A stretch of 64,000 nucleotides of DNA from assembly GCF_051859345.1 (NCBI RefSeq), contig NZ_JBHYFV010000001.1, positions 186,001-250,000 on the forward strand, in the 5' to 3' direction. Position 1 is the stretch's first letter; each line of letters begins with the position of its first letter. The DNA is from Marivita sp051859345. GTDB taxonomy: Bacteria; Pseudomonadota; Alphaproteobacteria; Rhodobacterales; Rhodobacteraceae. The notes under the pieces were generated by a model that was not told where the DNA came from, made no database searches, and saw only the letters and a program-made list of their open reading frames with translations. Positions 8,768-17,512 of this stretch are shown here, in pieces. The position numbers and the translations under genes were made by a program.

Positions 8768-10135
8768 CTACTCTTCCGGGGCGTCTTTCTTGAGAAGATC
8801 GTCATTGTGTTTCTCGGCACGTTCGGTCGCGACGATGCGTTCCAGTTCCTTGTCCATGGATGCGTCGACATCCCCAATATTTGCCGAAACGGCCGCTATG
8901 GCAGCCGCGCTGGAAGTGGTGATCTTGGGCGCACTTGTGGCTGACGGAACGGTTGATGATCCCGATGCTCCACCGCCGACGCCCAGAACACGCAAAGTTG
9001 TTTCGGGCATTACGATTCCTGCGTGATCAAAAGCCGCCATGCACAGGCGCCATGCTTCGCTGCGGGCCTTGAGATAGCTTGTTTCATGCTGCCTGATCCA
9101 TCCAGCGACTTGCAGGATGACTGCGCTGTCGCCAAGCTTCTCGATCCAGACCGCCGGCGCGGGTTCATTGATCACGAACGGCAATGACGAAACGGTCCGC
9201 AGCGCCAGGTCTTGGGCGCGCGCCAGATCCGTGTCGTAGGCGACACCAAGGTCGATCACGAAGCGACGCTCATCGTTGCGGGTATAATTCACGATCCGGC
9301 TTTTGAAGACCGTCGCGTTGGGGATGCGGATGTGGTTGCCGTCAAAGCTCAGAAGGATCGTCGCGCGGCTGGTCAGGCGAATGACCTTGCCGATATCGCC
9401 TTCGATTTCGACCTGATCGTTGGGGCGAAAGGGCTGGCGAATCGACAGCATGATGGACGCGATGAAATTCTCGACCGTGTCACGGACCGCAAAACCTATC
9501 GCCAGACCGATGATCCCTGCCGCACCCAGGATCGTCGACAAGAGCGCCGTTGCACCGAGAATATCCAGCGCGATGACCAAACCACCCAGCATGAACACGA
9601 TGCGGATCACCTGCCGGTAGATGTCTGCGATGAAGGCATTCGGGGCAAGCCGGTCCCAAGGCCGATTCATGCGCGCGATCAGAAGACCGGCGAAAACCAC
9701 AAGCGCAAAGGCCGCAATGGCGATACCGGCCAAAGGCAGGTAATTGATGAATTGCTCCATCCGGATGCGAAACCGTTCGATGGCGGGATCAAGGCGGCGC
9801 GCCACATCCGTGGTCTCCTGCACCCGGTTTTCGATCGTGACGACACCTTCGACACGGCCCGAAATCTCGTTCAGGCGGCTTAGCGCCGGACCGTCGATCG
9901 CGGTGCCTCGCAATGTCACGATACCCGAACTGACCGTGACGGTGACATCTTCATAGCCGTCGAGTTCGCCCAGGATTTCGCGGATGCGCCGCGCGATGGC
10001 GGCGTCCTGTTCAGCGCTGTCCGCGACGGCGATGGTGCCACTGGGCTGATCCGCGCCTTGCGCCCAAAGCGGTGCGCTTGTCAGGGCGAGCACACATAGG
10101 GTCAAAACCAAAATGAGGCGGGAGAAGTGGACCAT
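8768..10135 (-). CDS. MscS-family mechanosensitive channel with N-terminal BON domain
   Basis: A 455-residue protein. The ATG at 10135 places a signal peptide at the N-terminus (hydrophobic LILVLTLCVLALTSA, cleavage near AQG); an in-frame TTG at 10171 would add 12 residues. A periplasmic BON domain follows (about 45-115, VTVTVSSGIVTLRG). Three membrane segments come next (about 140-265), with the pore-lining MscS helix (GLAIGFAVRDTVENF) and the beta domain (VEIEGDIGKV). The tail is Ser/Ala-rich and then charged. It should be an inner-membrane osmotic-release channel, with the BON domain possibly contacting envelope lipid. Confidence 0.87.
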   Translation of the reverse strand: MVHFSRLILVLTLCVLALTSAPLWAQGADQPSGTIAVADSAEQDAAIARRIREILGELDGYEDVTVTVSSGIVTLRGTAIDGPALSRLNEISGRVEGVVTIENRVQETTDVARRLDPAIERFRIRMEQFINYLPLAGIAIAAFALVVFAGLLIARMNRPWDRLAPNAFIADIYRQVIRIVFMLGGLVIALDILGATALLSTILGAAGIIGLAIGFAVRDTVENFIASIMLSIRQPFRPNDQVEIEGDIGKVIRLTSRATILLSFDGNHIRIPNATVFKSRIVNYTRNDERRFVIDLGVAYDTDLARAQDLALRTVSSLPFVINEPAPAVWIEKLGDSAVILQVAGWIRQHETSYLKARSEAWRLCMAAFDHAGIVMPETTLRVLGVGGGASGSSTVPSATSAPKITTSSAAAIAAVSANIGDVDASMDKELERIVATERAEKHNDDLLKKDAPEE

Positions 10136-10187
10136 GGCGGCAACTTTGCGCGAGGCGCTTGGGCGTTTCAAGAGCCATGATCGGGTG

Positions 10188-11201
10188 TCAACCTTGCGCC
10201 GGGCTGTCGGGGATTTCCAGATCAGTCAGGCTTTGCCCCATGGGTGCGGACCAGAACATGTGCCGCCCACGCCCCGATCTCTTGGCGGCATACAGTGCCA
10301 CATCGGCGCGTTGCACAAGAACACAGGGATCAATCCTTTCCTCTGACTCCGACGCAGCGATGCCGATGCTGGCACCAACGGCTACCTCCTGCCCGTCGAT
10401 CATCACCGGGATGGACACATCGCGGATCAGAGTTTGTGAGAGATCCCCCAGACGCGTGTGTTCGGTCAGGCCGGGACAGACAATCACAAATTCATCGCCG
10501 CCCGCACGGACCAAAAGATCGTCCTGCCGGGTTTGGGCGCGCATGATCGCAGCGACACGTTTGAGGATTGCATCGCCAATGGCATGTCCCATCGAGTCGT
10601 TGACCTGTTTGAAACGGTCAAGGTCCATGTGCAGAACAGCGTATTCGGTGTCCGATTGCCCAAGGCGGGACAACGCACCATCCAGCGCACGCCTATTATG
10701 GAGGCCCGTCAGACCATCGGTCAGTGCTTCGGTTTCTGCGGCAAGGCGTGCGCCTTGCAATCGAGAGTTCAAGCTGAAGGAGGCCGCCATCGCGCTTGAT
10801 TTCGCTTCTTGCAAGAACAGCAATTCGACCGCCAGATCGCTTGCTGCAAAATCCTGCGCAGTCAGGCCGAACCGCTGTACCGCTTCGACAATCGCGATGC
10901 CGAAAGACAGATCAAGGATCACACCTTCTGCATGGTCTTCGATGACCAGCCCCCTGAGAACGATATCAGGTTCACAACGCAACCGAAGTTTGAGAACCTG
11001 CCCCGCAAGTTTGCGAAGATCCGCCATATCAGTTGGCTGCGCAGGTCGCAGGATTTCGAATGTTTCAAGAAAGCGCTTGTTGCGCAGATCGCCTGCTCCA
11101 AGCTTGGCAAGGCCTGCGCCGACCTGACTGATATGTCCGGTCTTGCCCACACAGACGTGCAAGGGTCGCAAACGCACAAGCAGGTCCAGCGCGGAAATCA
11201 T
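10188..11201 (-). CDS. Diguanylate cyclase with HNOBA-like N-terminal domain
   Basis: A 337-residue protein that should make cyclic di-GMP. The N-terminal half (about 1-130) resembles the PAS-like HNOBA domain that accompanies H-NOX proteins (...ETFEILRP). A helical linker (about 130-165) leads into a GGDEF domain with an intact active site (RAGGDEF, GGDE at 234-237) and an RxxD inhibitory site (RQDD) just upstream. Its ATG overlaps the H-NOX stop by four bases (ATGA), so the two are coupled and probably form a sensor-effector pair. Confidence 0.87.
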   Translation of the reverse strand: MISALDLLVRLRPLHVCVGKTGHISQVGAGLAKLGAGDLRNKRFLETFEILRPAQPTDMADLRKLAGQVLKLRLRCEPDIVLRGLVIEDHAEGVILDLSFGIAIVEAVQRFGLTAQDFAASDLAVELLFLQEAKSSAMAASFSLNSRLQGARLAAETEALTDGLTGLHNRRALDGALSRLGQSDTEYAVLHMDLDRFKQVNDSMGHAIGDAILKRVAAIMRAQTRQDDLLVRAGGDEFVIVCPGLTEHTRLGDLSQTLIRDVSIPVMIDGQEVAVGASIGIAASESEERIDPCVLVQRADVALYAAKRSGRGRHMFWSAPMGQSLTDLEIPDSPAQG

Positions 11202-11797
11202 GTGAAGTGCGCTCTGGGCGTGTTGGCCAGCGAAAACCCCCGGTCTTCTGCAAAAGCCGTTTCGACAACAGTCACTTCGATTATTTCCGACCCGTCGCGG
11301 ATGCCGACGTGATCCAGCACTGCCAACGTGCCGTAATCATCAGCCATCGCCCGCAACAGCCCGACCAGAACATGACCAAATCCCACCGGGTTGCCACGAC
11401 AGGAAATGGTGAAACGGTGCGGGATCGGTTCACGCACATGGATTTGCGGAAGATCAAGGCCGGACACAGCAAGCCGTGTGCGTCCCGGCAGGTCATCCAG
11501 CGCATGCAGCAGCTCCGAGAAACTGTCCCCGCCGAAACGCATCAACCGTCGCACCGAGGCATGGTTTTGATGTGTGATCAGATAGGCCCCGACATCTTCC
11601 AGGATCACCGATTGCGACCGATCCAGCGCTTGGGCACAGCCGTTCAGAAGTTTTGGAAAATAGGCCGGATCGTATTGCAGCATCGCTTCGAAAGAGGTGA
11701 CTTCGACTTCGCCCAGAGCTACGGCTTTCGCCCAAAGCTCTGCCCCGAAACCGTCCGAAACGAACGCTTCAACCGTACGAAAGATCAATCCATGCAT
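11198..11797 (-). CDS. H-NOX (heme NO-binding) family protein lacking the proximal histidine
   Basis: A 199-residue protein with the H-NOX opening MHGLIFRTVEAFV and the family order of helices. In canonical H-NOX proteins a histidine in a D-E-V-H or D-D-L-H segment ligates heme iron. Here the matching segment is DDLPGR (residues 101-106), with Pro/Gly at that place. The heme-propionate motif YxSxR reads TISCR (T130, S132, R134), so the Tyr is replaced too. The fold is likely kept, but classical heme ligation is doubtful. It is coupled to the downstream HNOBA-GGDEF cyclase gene. Confidence 0.82.
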   Translation of the reverse strand: MHGLIFRTVEAFVSDGFGAELWAKAVALGEVEVTSFEAMLQYDPAYFPKLLNGCAQALDRSQSVILEDVGAYLITHQNHASVRRLMRFGGDSFSELLHALDDLPGRTRLAVSGLDLPQIHVREPIPHRFTISCRGNPVGFGHVLVGLLRAMADDYGTLAVLDHVGIRDGSEIIEVTVVETAFAEDRGFSLANTPRAHFT

Positions 11798-11865
11798 AAG
11801 CTGCGCCTTTGACTTGGTGCGCAGCTTTGCATGCCGGTCTTAAAATTCCGCAAACCATTAAAGTT

Positions 11866-13425
11866 TTAGAAATCTGTCGGTGCTCCACCTTCGGCTTTTC
11901 GGCGGGCGACAAAGTCGGCAAGTTCTTCGTGGATGGCGTCGTCCATAGGCGGAGCCTGATAATCTTCGAGAATGGCCTTGTAAGTGACATGGGCGCGTTC
12001 GGCGGTCCAGATACTGCCGGCGGCTTCCCAGGCTTCGTAGTTCTTCCAGTCCGACAGGAACGGTTGATAAAATGCGGTCGTGTAGCGTTCCTGCGTGTGT
12101 TTCGTGCCGAAGAAATGGCCATTGCAGCCGACCTCGCGGATCGCCTCAAGCCCCAGACCGTCGTCGCTGACATCACAGATCGCCGGGTCCATGTAGCGGA
12201 TCATCTGCTGGATGACCTCGCAATCCATGACGAACTTTTCCGGGCTGGCGATCAGCCCGCCCTCTAGCCAACCGGCGGCATGATAAACCATGTTGGTGCC
12301 CGACTGGATCGCAGCCCAGAGGCTGTGTTCGGTTTCCCACATCGCCTGACCATCCGGCACATTGGCGGCACAGACGCCCGAGGACCGCAGCGGCAGGCCG
12401 TAGAATCGCGCCATCTGGCCGGTCATCTGGGTTGCCCGCATGTATTCCGGTGTCCCAAAGGCAGGCGCGCCGGATTTCATGTCGACGTTGGAGGTGAACG
12501 TCCCGATGGCACAGGGTGTGCCGGGGCGGATGATCTGGGCCAGCACAATCGCGCTCAGACCCTCGGCCAGAGATTGCGCAACGGCTCCAGCCATCGTGAC
12601 CGGTGCCATCGCCCCGGCAAGGGTGAAGGGTGTGACGATGCAGCCCTGCCCGCGCGCGGCGCAGCGCATCCAGCCATCCATCATCGGATAGTCGTGTTTC
12701 AGCGGTGAGGTGGAGTTGATGTTGGTGTACATGCGCGGGCTGGCATCAAATTCGGCGTGGGTCAGCCCCCCGGCGATGCGCACCATCTCCATCACGTCCT
12801 CGACGCGCTCCTTGCCAAGCGAATAGGCATGGGCGACCTTGTCGGTCAGTGTCAGCTTGTCATAAAGCACGTCAAGATGCCGGACGCTGGCATGTACATC
12901 CACCGGTTCTACCGGGTAGCCGCCGACAAAATGGATACAGTTGAAATACTGCGACAGCTTGAGAAAGTTGCGGCACATCTCGCGGGTGCCGGGCATCTTG
13001 CGGCCCACTTCCATGTCCCAGTAGTTGGGCGGCGAAGAGACGTTGCCAAACAGGATATGGCCGTCGCCGACGGTGATCTGCCGGTCCGGATTGCGCGGCG
13101 TGATCGTGAAGGACGACGGGGCCTTGCGCACCCATTCCATCACGAAATCGCGATCCATGCGCACGTTTTCACCGGCAACGGTGCAGCCTGCATCGCTCAG
13201 GATTTGCGCCGCCTTGGGGTTCAGGAATTCGATCCCGATCTCTTCAAGGATCACCATGGCCGTATCGTGAATGCGCGCGACACCCTCTTCGCTTAGAGGT
13301 TCTGTCGGACGGTCGATGTTGATGGGCAGGCTCCAGGGCAACTGTTCGATCGCCGCTGTTCCGCGTCGGACCGCGTGACCGGATCGTCCGCCGCTGCGAC
13401 GTTTGCGTGTGATGACATCGGTCAT
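11866..13425 (-). CDS. MttB-family (trimethylamine methyltransferase-like) protein, non-pyrrolysine type
   Basis: A 519-residue protein of the MttB superfamily. The start at 13425 is set by a GGAGGG site; the upstream in-frame extension lacks one. The frame has no internal amber codon, so it belongs to the pyrrolysine-free branch, whose members demethylate quaternary amines such as glycine betaine using a corrinoid protein. It is a full-length TIM-barrel protein by length. No corrinoid protein, activase or methyltransferase partner gene is adjacent. The family is secure; the substrate is unknown. Confidence 0.82.
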   Translation of the reverse strand: MTDVITRKRRSGGRSGHAVRRGTAAIEQLPWSLPINIDRPTEPLSEEGVARIHDTAMVILEEIGIEFLNPKAAQILSDAGCTVAGENVRMDRDFVMEWVRKAPSSFTITPRNPDRQITVGDGHILFGNVSSPPNYWDMEVGRKMPGTREMCRNFLKLSQYFNCIHFVGGYPVEPVDVHASVRHLDVLYDKLTLTDKVAHAYSLGKERVEDVMEMVRIAGGLTHAEFDASPRMYTNINSTSPLKHDYPMMDGWMRCAARGQGCIVTPFTLAGAMAPVTMAGAVAQSLAEGLSAIVLAQIIRPGTPCAIGTFTSNVDMKSGAPAFGTPEYMRATQMTGQMARFYGLPLRSSGVCAANVPDGQAMWETEHSLWAAIQSGTNMVYHAAGWLEGGLIASPEKFVMDCEVIQQMIRYMDPAICDVSDDGLGLEAIREVGCNGHFFGTKHTQERYTTAFYQPFLSDWKNYEAWEAAGSIWTAERAHVTYKAILEDYQAPPMDDAIHEELADFVARRKAEGGAPTDF

Positions 13426-13524
13426 GAAACCCTCCTGAGTTGCCCCTTTAGCTAGGCATCGCAGATGCGGCTTATCCTGTCGGAACACGACTCATACCGT
13501 CGCTTTTGGTGTTTGGCAGTCAGA

Positions 13525-14235
13525 TCAGCCCAGACCAAGCCACTCTGGCAGATGCCCGATATCCGGCAAGACGGCATCAGCAAAGGGATCAAGCTCTTCT
13601 GCCTGCGCAATTCCGGTCAGGACAGCGACAGTCCACATCCCGGCGGCGCGTCCGGCAACAAGGTCATGCGTACTGTCCCCCACCATCACCGAACGGTTGG
13701 GCGCGACCGCGACCGCCTGACAAAAGGCGTGCAACTGTCCGGGCTGCGGCTTTGCGCCAAAACCGCTGTCTGATCCGGCGATAAAGTCAAACCGTCCGCG
13801 AACGCCTGCCGCATCCAGGTGTGCAAGCGCAGGTTGCTCGGCATCATTTGTCGCCACGCCAAGGCGCAGCCCGTGCCTCGCAAACCGGTCAAGCAACGGT
13901 GCCAGCGGAACCGCTTCCGCCATCGGGGCAGCGGCGGCTTCGGTGTTGATGAGCGTCAAGAGTTCGAACCGCGACAGACCCGGAAATTCTGGAGAAAGCA
14001 TATCGACAAGTTCATCCGGCGTGCCGGCGATCACGAAACTGTCGGGCGCAAACCGGATTTTTTGAGTGTCGAATCCGATCAGACCCCCCAGGGCAGCGGC
14101 GCGTTGGGCATCGCCGTCCGACAGCTTGGTCAACAGGTTGATGGCCCAGACTTCCCATGTTGCGGCGAAATCGAATAGCGTTCCGTCCTTGTCGAACAGG
14201 ATGGCACCAATGTCGCGCGGGGGTGGGCGGCTCAT
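13525..14235 (-). CDS. HAD-family hydrolase (phosphoglycolate phosphatase-like)
   Basis: A 236-residue HAD phosphatase with motif I FDKDGTLFDF (about residue 13), the conserved Thr/Asn loop (GVATNDAEQ) and motif IV (MVGDSTHDLVAGRAAG). These correspond to the DxDGT, T/S and GD...D catalytic elements. Length and cap position (subclass I) fit phosphoglycolate phosphatase or a related sugar-phosphate phosphatase. The ATG overlaps the DUF3572 stop by four bases (ATGA), so the two are co-translated. Confidence 0.82.
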   Translation of the reverse strand: MSRPPPRDIGAILFDKDGTLFDFAATWEVWAINLLTKLSDGDAQRAAALGGLIGFDTQKIRFAPDSFVIAGTPDELVDMLSPEFPGLSRFELLTLINTEAAAAPMAEAVPLAPLLDRFARHGLRLGVATNDAEQPALAHLDAAGVRGRFDFIAGSDSGFGAKPQPGQLHAFCQAVAVAPNRSVMVGDSTHDLVAGRAAGMWTVAVLTGIAQAEELDPFADAVLPDIGHLPEWLGLG

Positions 14236-14516
14236 GTCCAATGCACCTGCGACCCACCCGGAAGCGCGGCGCGCGCCTGCATCAGGCGGTCATAGGCAAT
14301 GCCTTCATTGTCACAGAATGCAATCACCCAAGCGTCGTCCATCATGATGAAATCCAGCACCGAGGCCTGAAAGTCGGGATTGCCGACGCCATCGCGAAAC
14401 GCCGACTCATCCGCCCCTGTCGATCCCATAAACACAGGCAAAAGTTCATCATTTCCGGCAAGCCAGACAATCGCCGTCAAAGCGATCCGCTCTGCCCCAT
14501 CCTGAGAAAGCGCCAT
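14232..14516 (-). CDS. DUF3572-family protein
   Basis: A 94-residue protein. The start at 14516 (MALSQDGAERIALTA) matches the conserved beginning of DUF3572; in-frame codons further upstream would overlap the divergent regulator. It is acidic, helix-rich and soluble, with no membrane segment. DUF3572 is a small family of unknown function common in alphaproteobacteria. It is coupled to the HAD phosphatase gene and divergent from the PleD-like cyclase. Confidence 0.75.
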   Translation of the reverse strand: MALSQDGAERIALTAIVWLAGNDELLPVFMGSTGADESAFRDGVGNPDFQASVLDFIMMDDAWVIAFCDNEGIAYDRLMQARAALPGGSQVHWT

Positions 14517-14606
14517 TTTTAGTAATTTCCCAAACTCTTTTTTAACCAATAGCGGCAATGAATTGGTGAGCAAAGTCTTAACGCATGTCCCAGGTTCGGA
14601 GCTTTC

Positions 14607-16022
14607 GTGTCCGGTCACGTCCTTATCATCGACGCCCTGTCAAACCGACGCATCCATCTGCGTGCGCAACTGGATACTGCGGCCTATGCGGTTGATCTGG
14701 CAGAATCGCAGATGGAAGGGCTGATGCGAATTCAGGACGATCCGCCAGACGTCGTGATCATCGCCGATGACCTGCCGGGACTGCGGCTCAGACAGTTCTG
14801 CAAGACACTGCGCGCGCACACCCGTACCCAATTGACCACGATTGTTGTGGCGGTCGCATGCGAAAACCACTCTGCCCGCGTCAGCGCCCTGATTGCGGGG
14901 GCGCATGATGTGATCGACCATCAATCCGACCCCGGCGATCTGAAGGCGCGCCTGCGCAATTTCATGCGCATCCGGCAATTCACCGAAGACACACGGCATC
15001 AGGCGGGCACGGACCGTCTGTCAGGCCTGGCCGAAGCCAGCCCGGACTTTGCCCCGAAAACAGTGGCCACCTTCATCGCGTCGGGCGACATCACGGATGT
15101 CTCGTCCCGCATGTCAGAGCTGTCTGAGGAAACAGGTTTCGTCACCCGGATCATGTCGGCACAGACCGCCCGCCGACAGCCTGACCCGGACACCGATGTC
15201 TACGTCCTGTTCGAAATCGGCCAAAGCACAGAAGCCCGTGATCTTTTGGGGGCGTTGCAGTCCCATCCAACCAGTCGTCATGCGCGCATTCTGTTTGTGA
15301 CCGACAGCACCATCGCCGCGGCCTCACCGCTTGACCTTGGCGCGCAGGATCAGGTGCCACTTTCTGTGTCGCCAACCGAACTGGCCCTGCGGATCAGACG
15401 GCTGGCGCGGCGCAAACACGATGCGGACCGTGCGCGCAAAGCGACAAACGAGCTGGGTGAAAAAGCCTATACCGACATGCTGACCAAGCTGAACAATCGT
15501 GCCGCAGCAGAAGAGTACCTACAAAAGACCGACCGGGCGCTGACGGATCAGCCAAGGCCGATGGCGCTCTTGATGGTTGATATAGACCATTTCAAAGCCA
15601 TCAATGACAACCACGGGCATGCGGCGGGTGATGACATCCTCGCCCATATTGCGTCGATCCTGAAGGACAACCTGCGCGAAGGTGACTTTCTTGCGCGATA
15701 TGGAGGTGAGGAGTTTCTGATCGTCCTGCCGGATGTGGGGGCCGGTCAGGCGCGGTGCGTCGCCCAGCGGTTGCGCAACACCGTGGCCAGCAGTTTCAAG
15801 GCCATCGAGGACGGCACGCATATTCGCGCGACCGTCAGCATTGGGCTGGCGCTGGTGAGTCGTACCGACCGCAAATCGACCAAGGATCTCAGGCGCGCCG
15901 CCGACAGCGCCTTGTACGAGGCCAAGAGAAACGGCCGCAACCGCATCGAAATGGCAAGTGATCAAGACTTTCAGACCCTGCCGCCGCAGCACATTCAACC
16001 GGTCGTCAAACGCCTTGGCTGA
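14607..16022 (+). CDS. PleD-like diguanylate cyclase with degenerate receiver domains
   Basis: A 471-residue protein starting at GTG 14607. The plan is receiver (about 1-120), degenerate second receiver (about 195-275), then GGDEF domain (about 300-460). The active site YGGEEF (366-370) and the inhibitory site RxxD (REGD) are intact, so cyclase activity is expected. In the first receiver the acidic pocket reads IIDA instead of DD. The residue matching the phospho-acceptor Asp is Ala (IIADDLPG), though an Asp follows it. Control by phosphorylation as in PleD is therefore uncertain. Confidence 0.85.
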   Translation: MSGHVLIIDALSNRRIHLRAQLDTAAYAVDLAESQMEGLMRIQDDPPDVVIIADDLPGLRLRQFCKTLRAHTRTQLTTIVVAVACENHSARVSALIAGAHDVIDHQSDPGDLKARLRNFMRIRQFTEDTRHQAGTDRLSGLAEASPDFAPKTVATFIASGDITDVSSRMSELSEETGFVTRIMSAQTARRQPDPDTDVYVLFEIGQSTEARDLLGALQSHPTSRHARILFVTDSTIAAASPLDLGAQDQVPLSVSPTELALRIRRLARRKHDADRARKATNELGEKAYTDMLTKLNNRAAAEEYLQKTDRALTDQPRPMALLMVDIDHFKAINDNHGHAAGDDILAHIASILKDNLREGDFLARYGGEEFLIVLPDVGAGQARCVAQRLRNTVASSFKAIEDGTHIRATVSIGLALVSRTDRKSTKDLRRAADSALYEAKRNGRNRIEMASDQDFQTLPPQHIQPVVKRLG

Positions 16023-16028
16023 TCGCGG

Positions 16029-16511
16029 CTATCTGCGGACGCGCTGCGCCAGATCATTCAGCCGCTCTTCAATCCGGTCGGCATAGGCCGCACGATCCTG
16101 ATCGCTCATGGCGGCAATTCGATGGGCAAGAAGCTGTCGTCCGATCTCTTCACGCCGCAGGCGGCGATTGGACTGATCGGCCATCGCGGTCGCAAACGCC
16201 TCGGGGTCGAACGGGGTGGCACGCAGGGTTTCCAACGTTGTCTGCAGATCGGCAAGAAGCGCGCCGCGGTCACGTCCGTTTTCGCGCAGCCCGGACATGA
16301 AATCGCGGCGCAATGCGCGGCGGTCTTCTTCGCTTAGCGCGCGGGTGTAGAAGGTTCCGAAATCACTGCGGTCCCGATCCGCACGACGGTCCGGCCCGCC
16401 GAGGATCAGGAACCCGGCCACGGCCCCAAGGACCAGCACATTGACCGCAAGCGAGGCCAAAAGCGTCAGGCGCAACCACAAAGGGGTTTTTTGCGAAGAT
16501 GTCTGAGCCAT
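16029..16511 (-). CDS. Periplasmic heavy-metal sensor/CpxP-Spy-like protein
   Basis: A 160-residue protein with one N-terminal membrane anchor (about residues 11-37). A periplasmic helical domain full of Arg, Asp and Glu follows (about 45-160; LSEEDRRALRRDF, RREEIGRQLLAHR). This is the plan of the metal-resistance/CpxP/Spy group that senses metals or binds unfolded envelope proteins. It is the last gene of the ECF sigma operon, one base after the preceding stop. That context suggests an envelope stress or metal response. Confidence 0.72.
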   Translation of the reverse strand: MAQTSSQKTPLWLRLTLLASLAVNVLVLGAVAGFLILGGPDRRADRDRSDFGTFYTRALSEEDRRALRRDFMSGLRENGRDRGALLADLQTTLETLRATPFDPEAFATAMADQSNRRLRREEIGRQLLAHRIAAMSDQDRAAYADRIEERLNDLAQRVRR

Positions 16512-16512
16512 G

Positions 16513-16854
16513 TCAGCCATCCACCAGCAACAGATCAAATGCTCCAAGCCCCATTCCGGCCTCGAACGAGGCGCTTTCCAACGGAGTCAGAGCCAGCATC
16601 AGATCATCGGTCAGCGCGCCGCCCACCCAGATGCCAAGGCACGCCGTCATTGCCAATCCCGCAACCGCAGGCCATCCGCCCACGGTCCCGAAAATCTGAC
16701 GCCAGATCGGTCGCCGTTCGGGTTTGGGCATCTCGGTCATGGCATCGGCCATGACACGCGCCATCAGCCCATCCGGAAGAGCAGGCGTCGACTGGCGCGC
16801 TTCTGCGAAAGCAGACTCCAGCGGGTCAGTGGTCGGAGGTCTGGACTGTGTCAT
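16513..16854 (-). CDS. Probable anti-sigma factor (single-pass membrane protein)
   Basis: A 113-residue protein with a cytoplasmic head of about 55 residues, then one membrane segment (about 60-82, WPAVAGLAMTACLGIWVGGAL) and a short periplasmic tail. Its start lies inside the end of the ECF sigma gene (29-base overlap). This is the usual arrangement of a sigma factor with its membrane anti-sigma. No zinc-binding HxxxCxxC motif is visible. The role is inferred from position and topology, not from a recognised domain. Confidence 0.62.
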   Translation of the reverse strand: MTQSRPPTTDPLESAFAEARQSTPALPDGLMARVMADAMTEMPKPERRPIWRQIFGTVGGWPAVAGLAMTACLGIWVGGALTDDLMLALTPLESASFEAGMGLGAFDLLLVDG

Positions 16855-17428
16855 CTGTATACCCCAAGTCTTTGCGCTGGCCGCTCAAAAGCGCAGTCAG
16901 AGCCCGTTTGCCACGCGCGGTCAGACTTTCCACCGCACGAGGCCCAATGTCCATGATCTGGGCAATCTCGGTGTTGCCCAGACCGTCGATGTGACGCAGC
17001 ACCACGGCCTGTCTCTGGCGGTCCGGCAATTGCATCAGCGCCTCTTCCAGCGCCAATCGCCGGGCCGCGTTCTGCATCTGCGCCTCAACGCCGGGTGTCC
17101 CATCCGCCAGTTCGAACTCTTCCGGCAACCCCTCCGGGCGGGTCTTGCGCAACCGGTCGATACAGAGATTCGCCGTCACCCGGTAAAGCCACGTTCGAAC
17201 CGATGCACCGCCCTCTGCGTCCCATCCGGGTGCCTGCCGCCAAAGCCGCAGCATCGCGTCCTGCGCCACGTCTTCCGCCTCGGCCCGGTCATTGAGCATG
17301 CGAAAGGCATGGGCAAAGACCAACGGCGTATACCTTCGCGCCAATGACTGTGCCGCAGCGGTATCACCGGCGGCATATGCCTCAAGCAAAGCCGCTTCCG
17401 CAGCAGGATCAGTCTGGCTTTGGGTCAT
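16826..17428 (-). CDS. ECF-type RNA polymerase sigma factor
   Basis: A 200-residue group 4 sigma factor. Region 2 occupies about 25-95, with the core-binding and -10 recognition stretch (NDRAEAEDVAQDAMLRLW, TWLYRVTANLCIDRLR). Region 4 lies at about 130-185 (LPDRQRQAVVLRHIDGLGNTE, then a helix-turn-helix). It is flanked by an EF-hand protein gene upstream and the probable anti-sigma downstream, and probably controls this operon. Confidence 0.9.
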   Translation of the reverse strand: MTQSQTDPAAEAALLEAYAAGDTAAAQSLARRYTPLVFAHAFRMLNDRAEAEDVAQDAMLRLWRQAPGWDAEGGASVRTWLYRVTANLCIDRLRKTRPEGLPEEFELADGTPGVEAQMQNAARRLALEEALMQLPDRQRQAVVLRHIDGLGNTEIAQIMDIGPRAVESLTARGKRALTALLSGQRKDLGYTDDTVQTSDH

Positions 17429-17512
17429 TCCACCGCGCGGCTAAGAGGTCTGGTCCAGTGTAGCAGGGAGATGAGCGATACACACGGCACCGCTCATCTT
17501 CTATTCAAAAGG

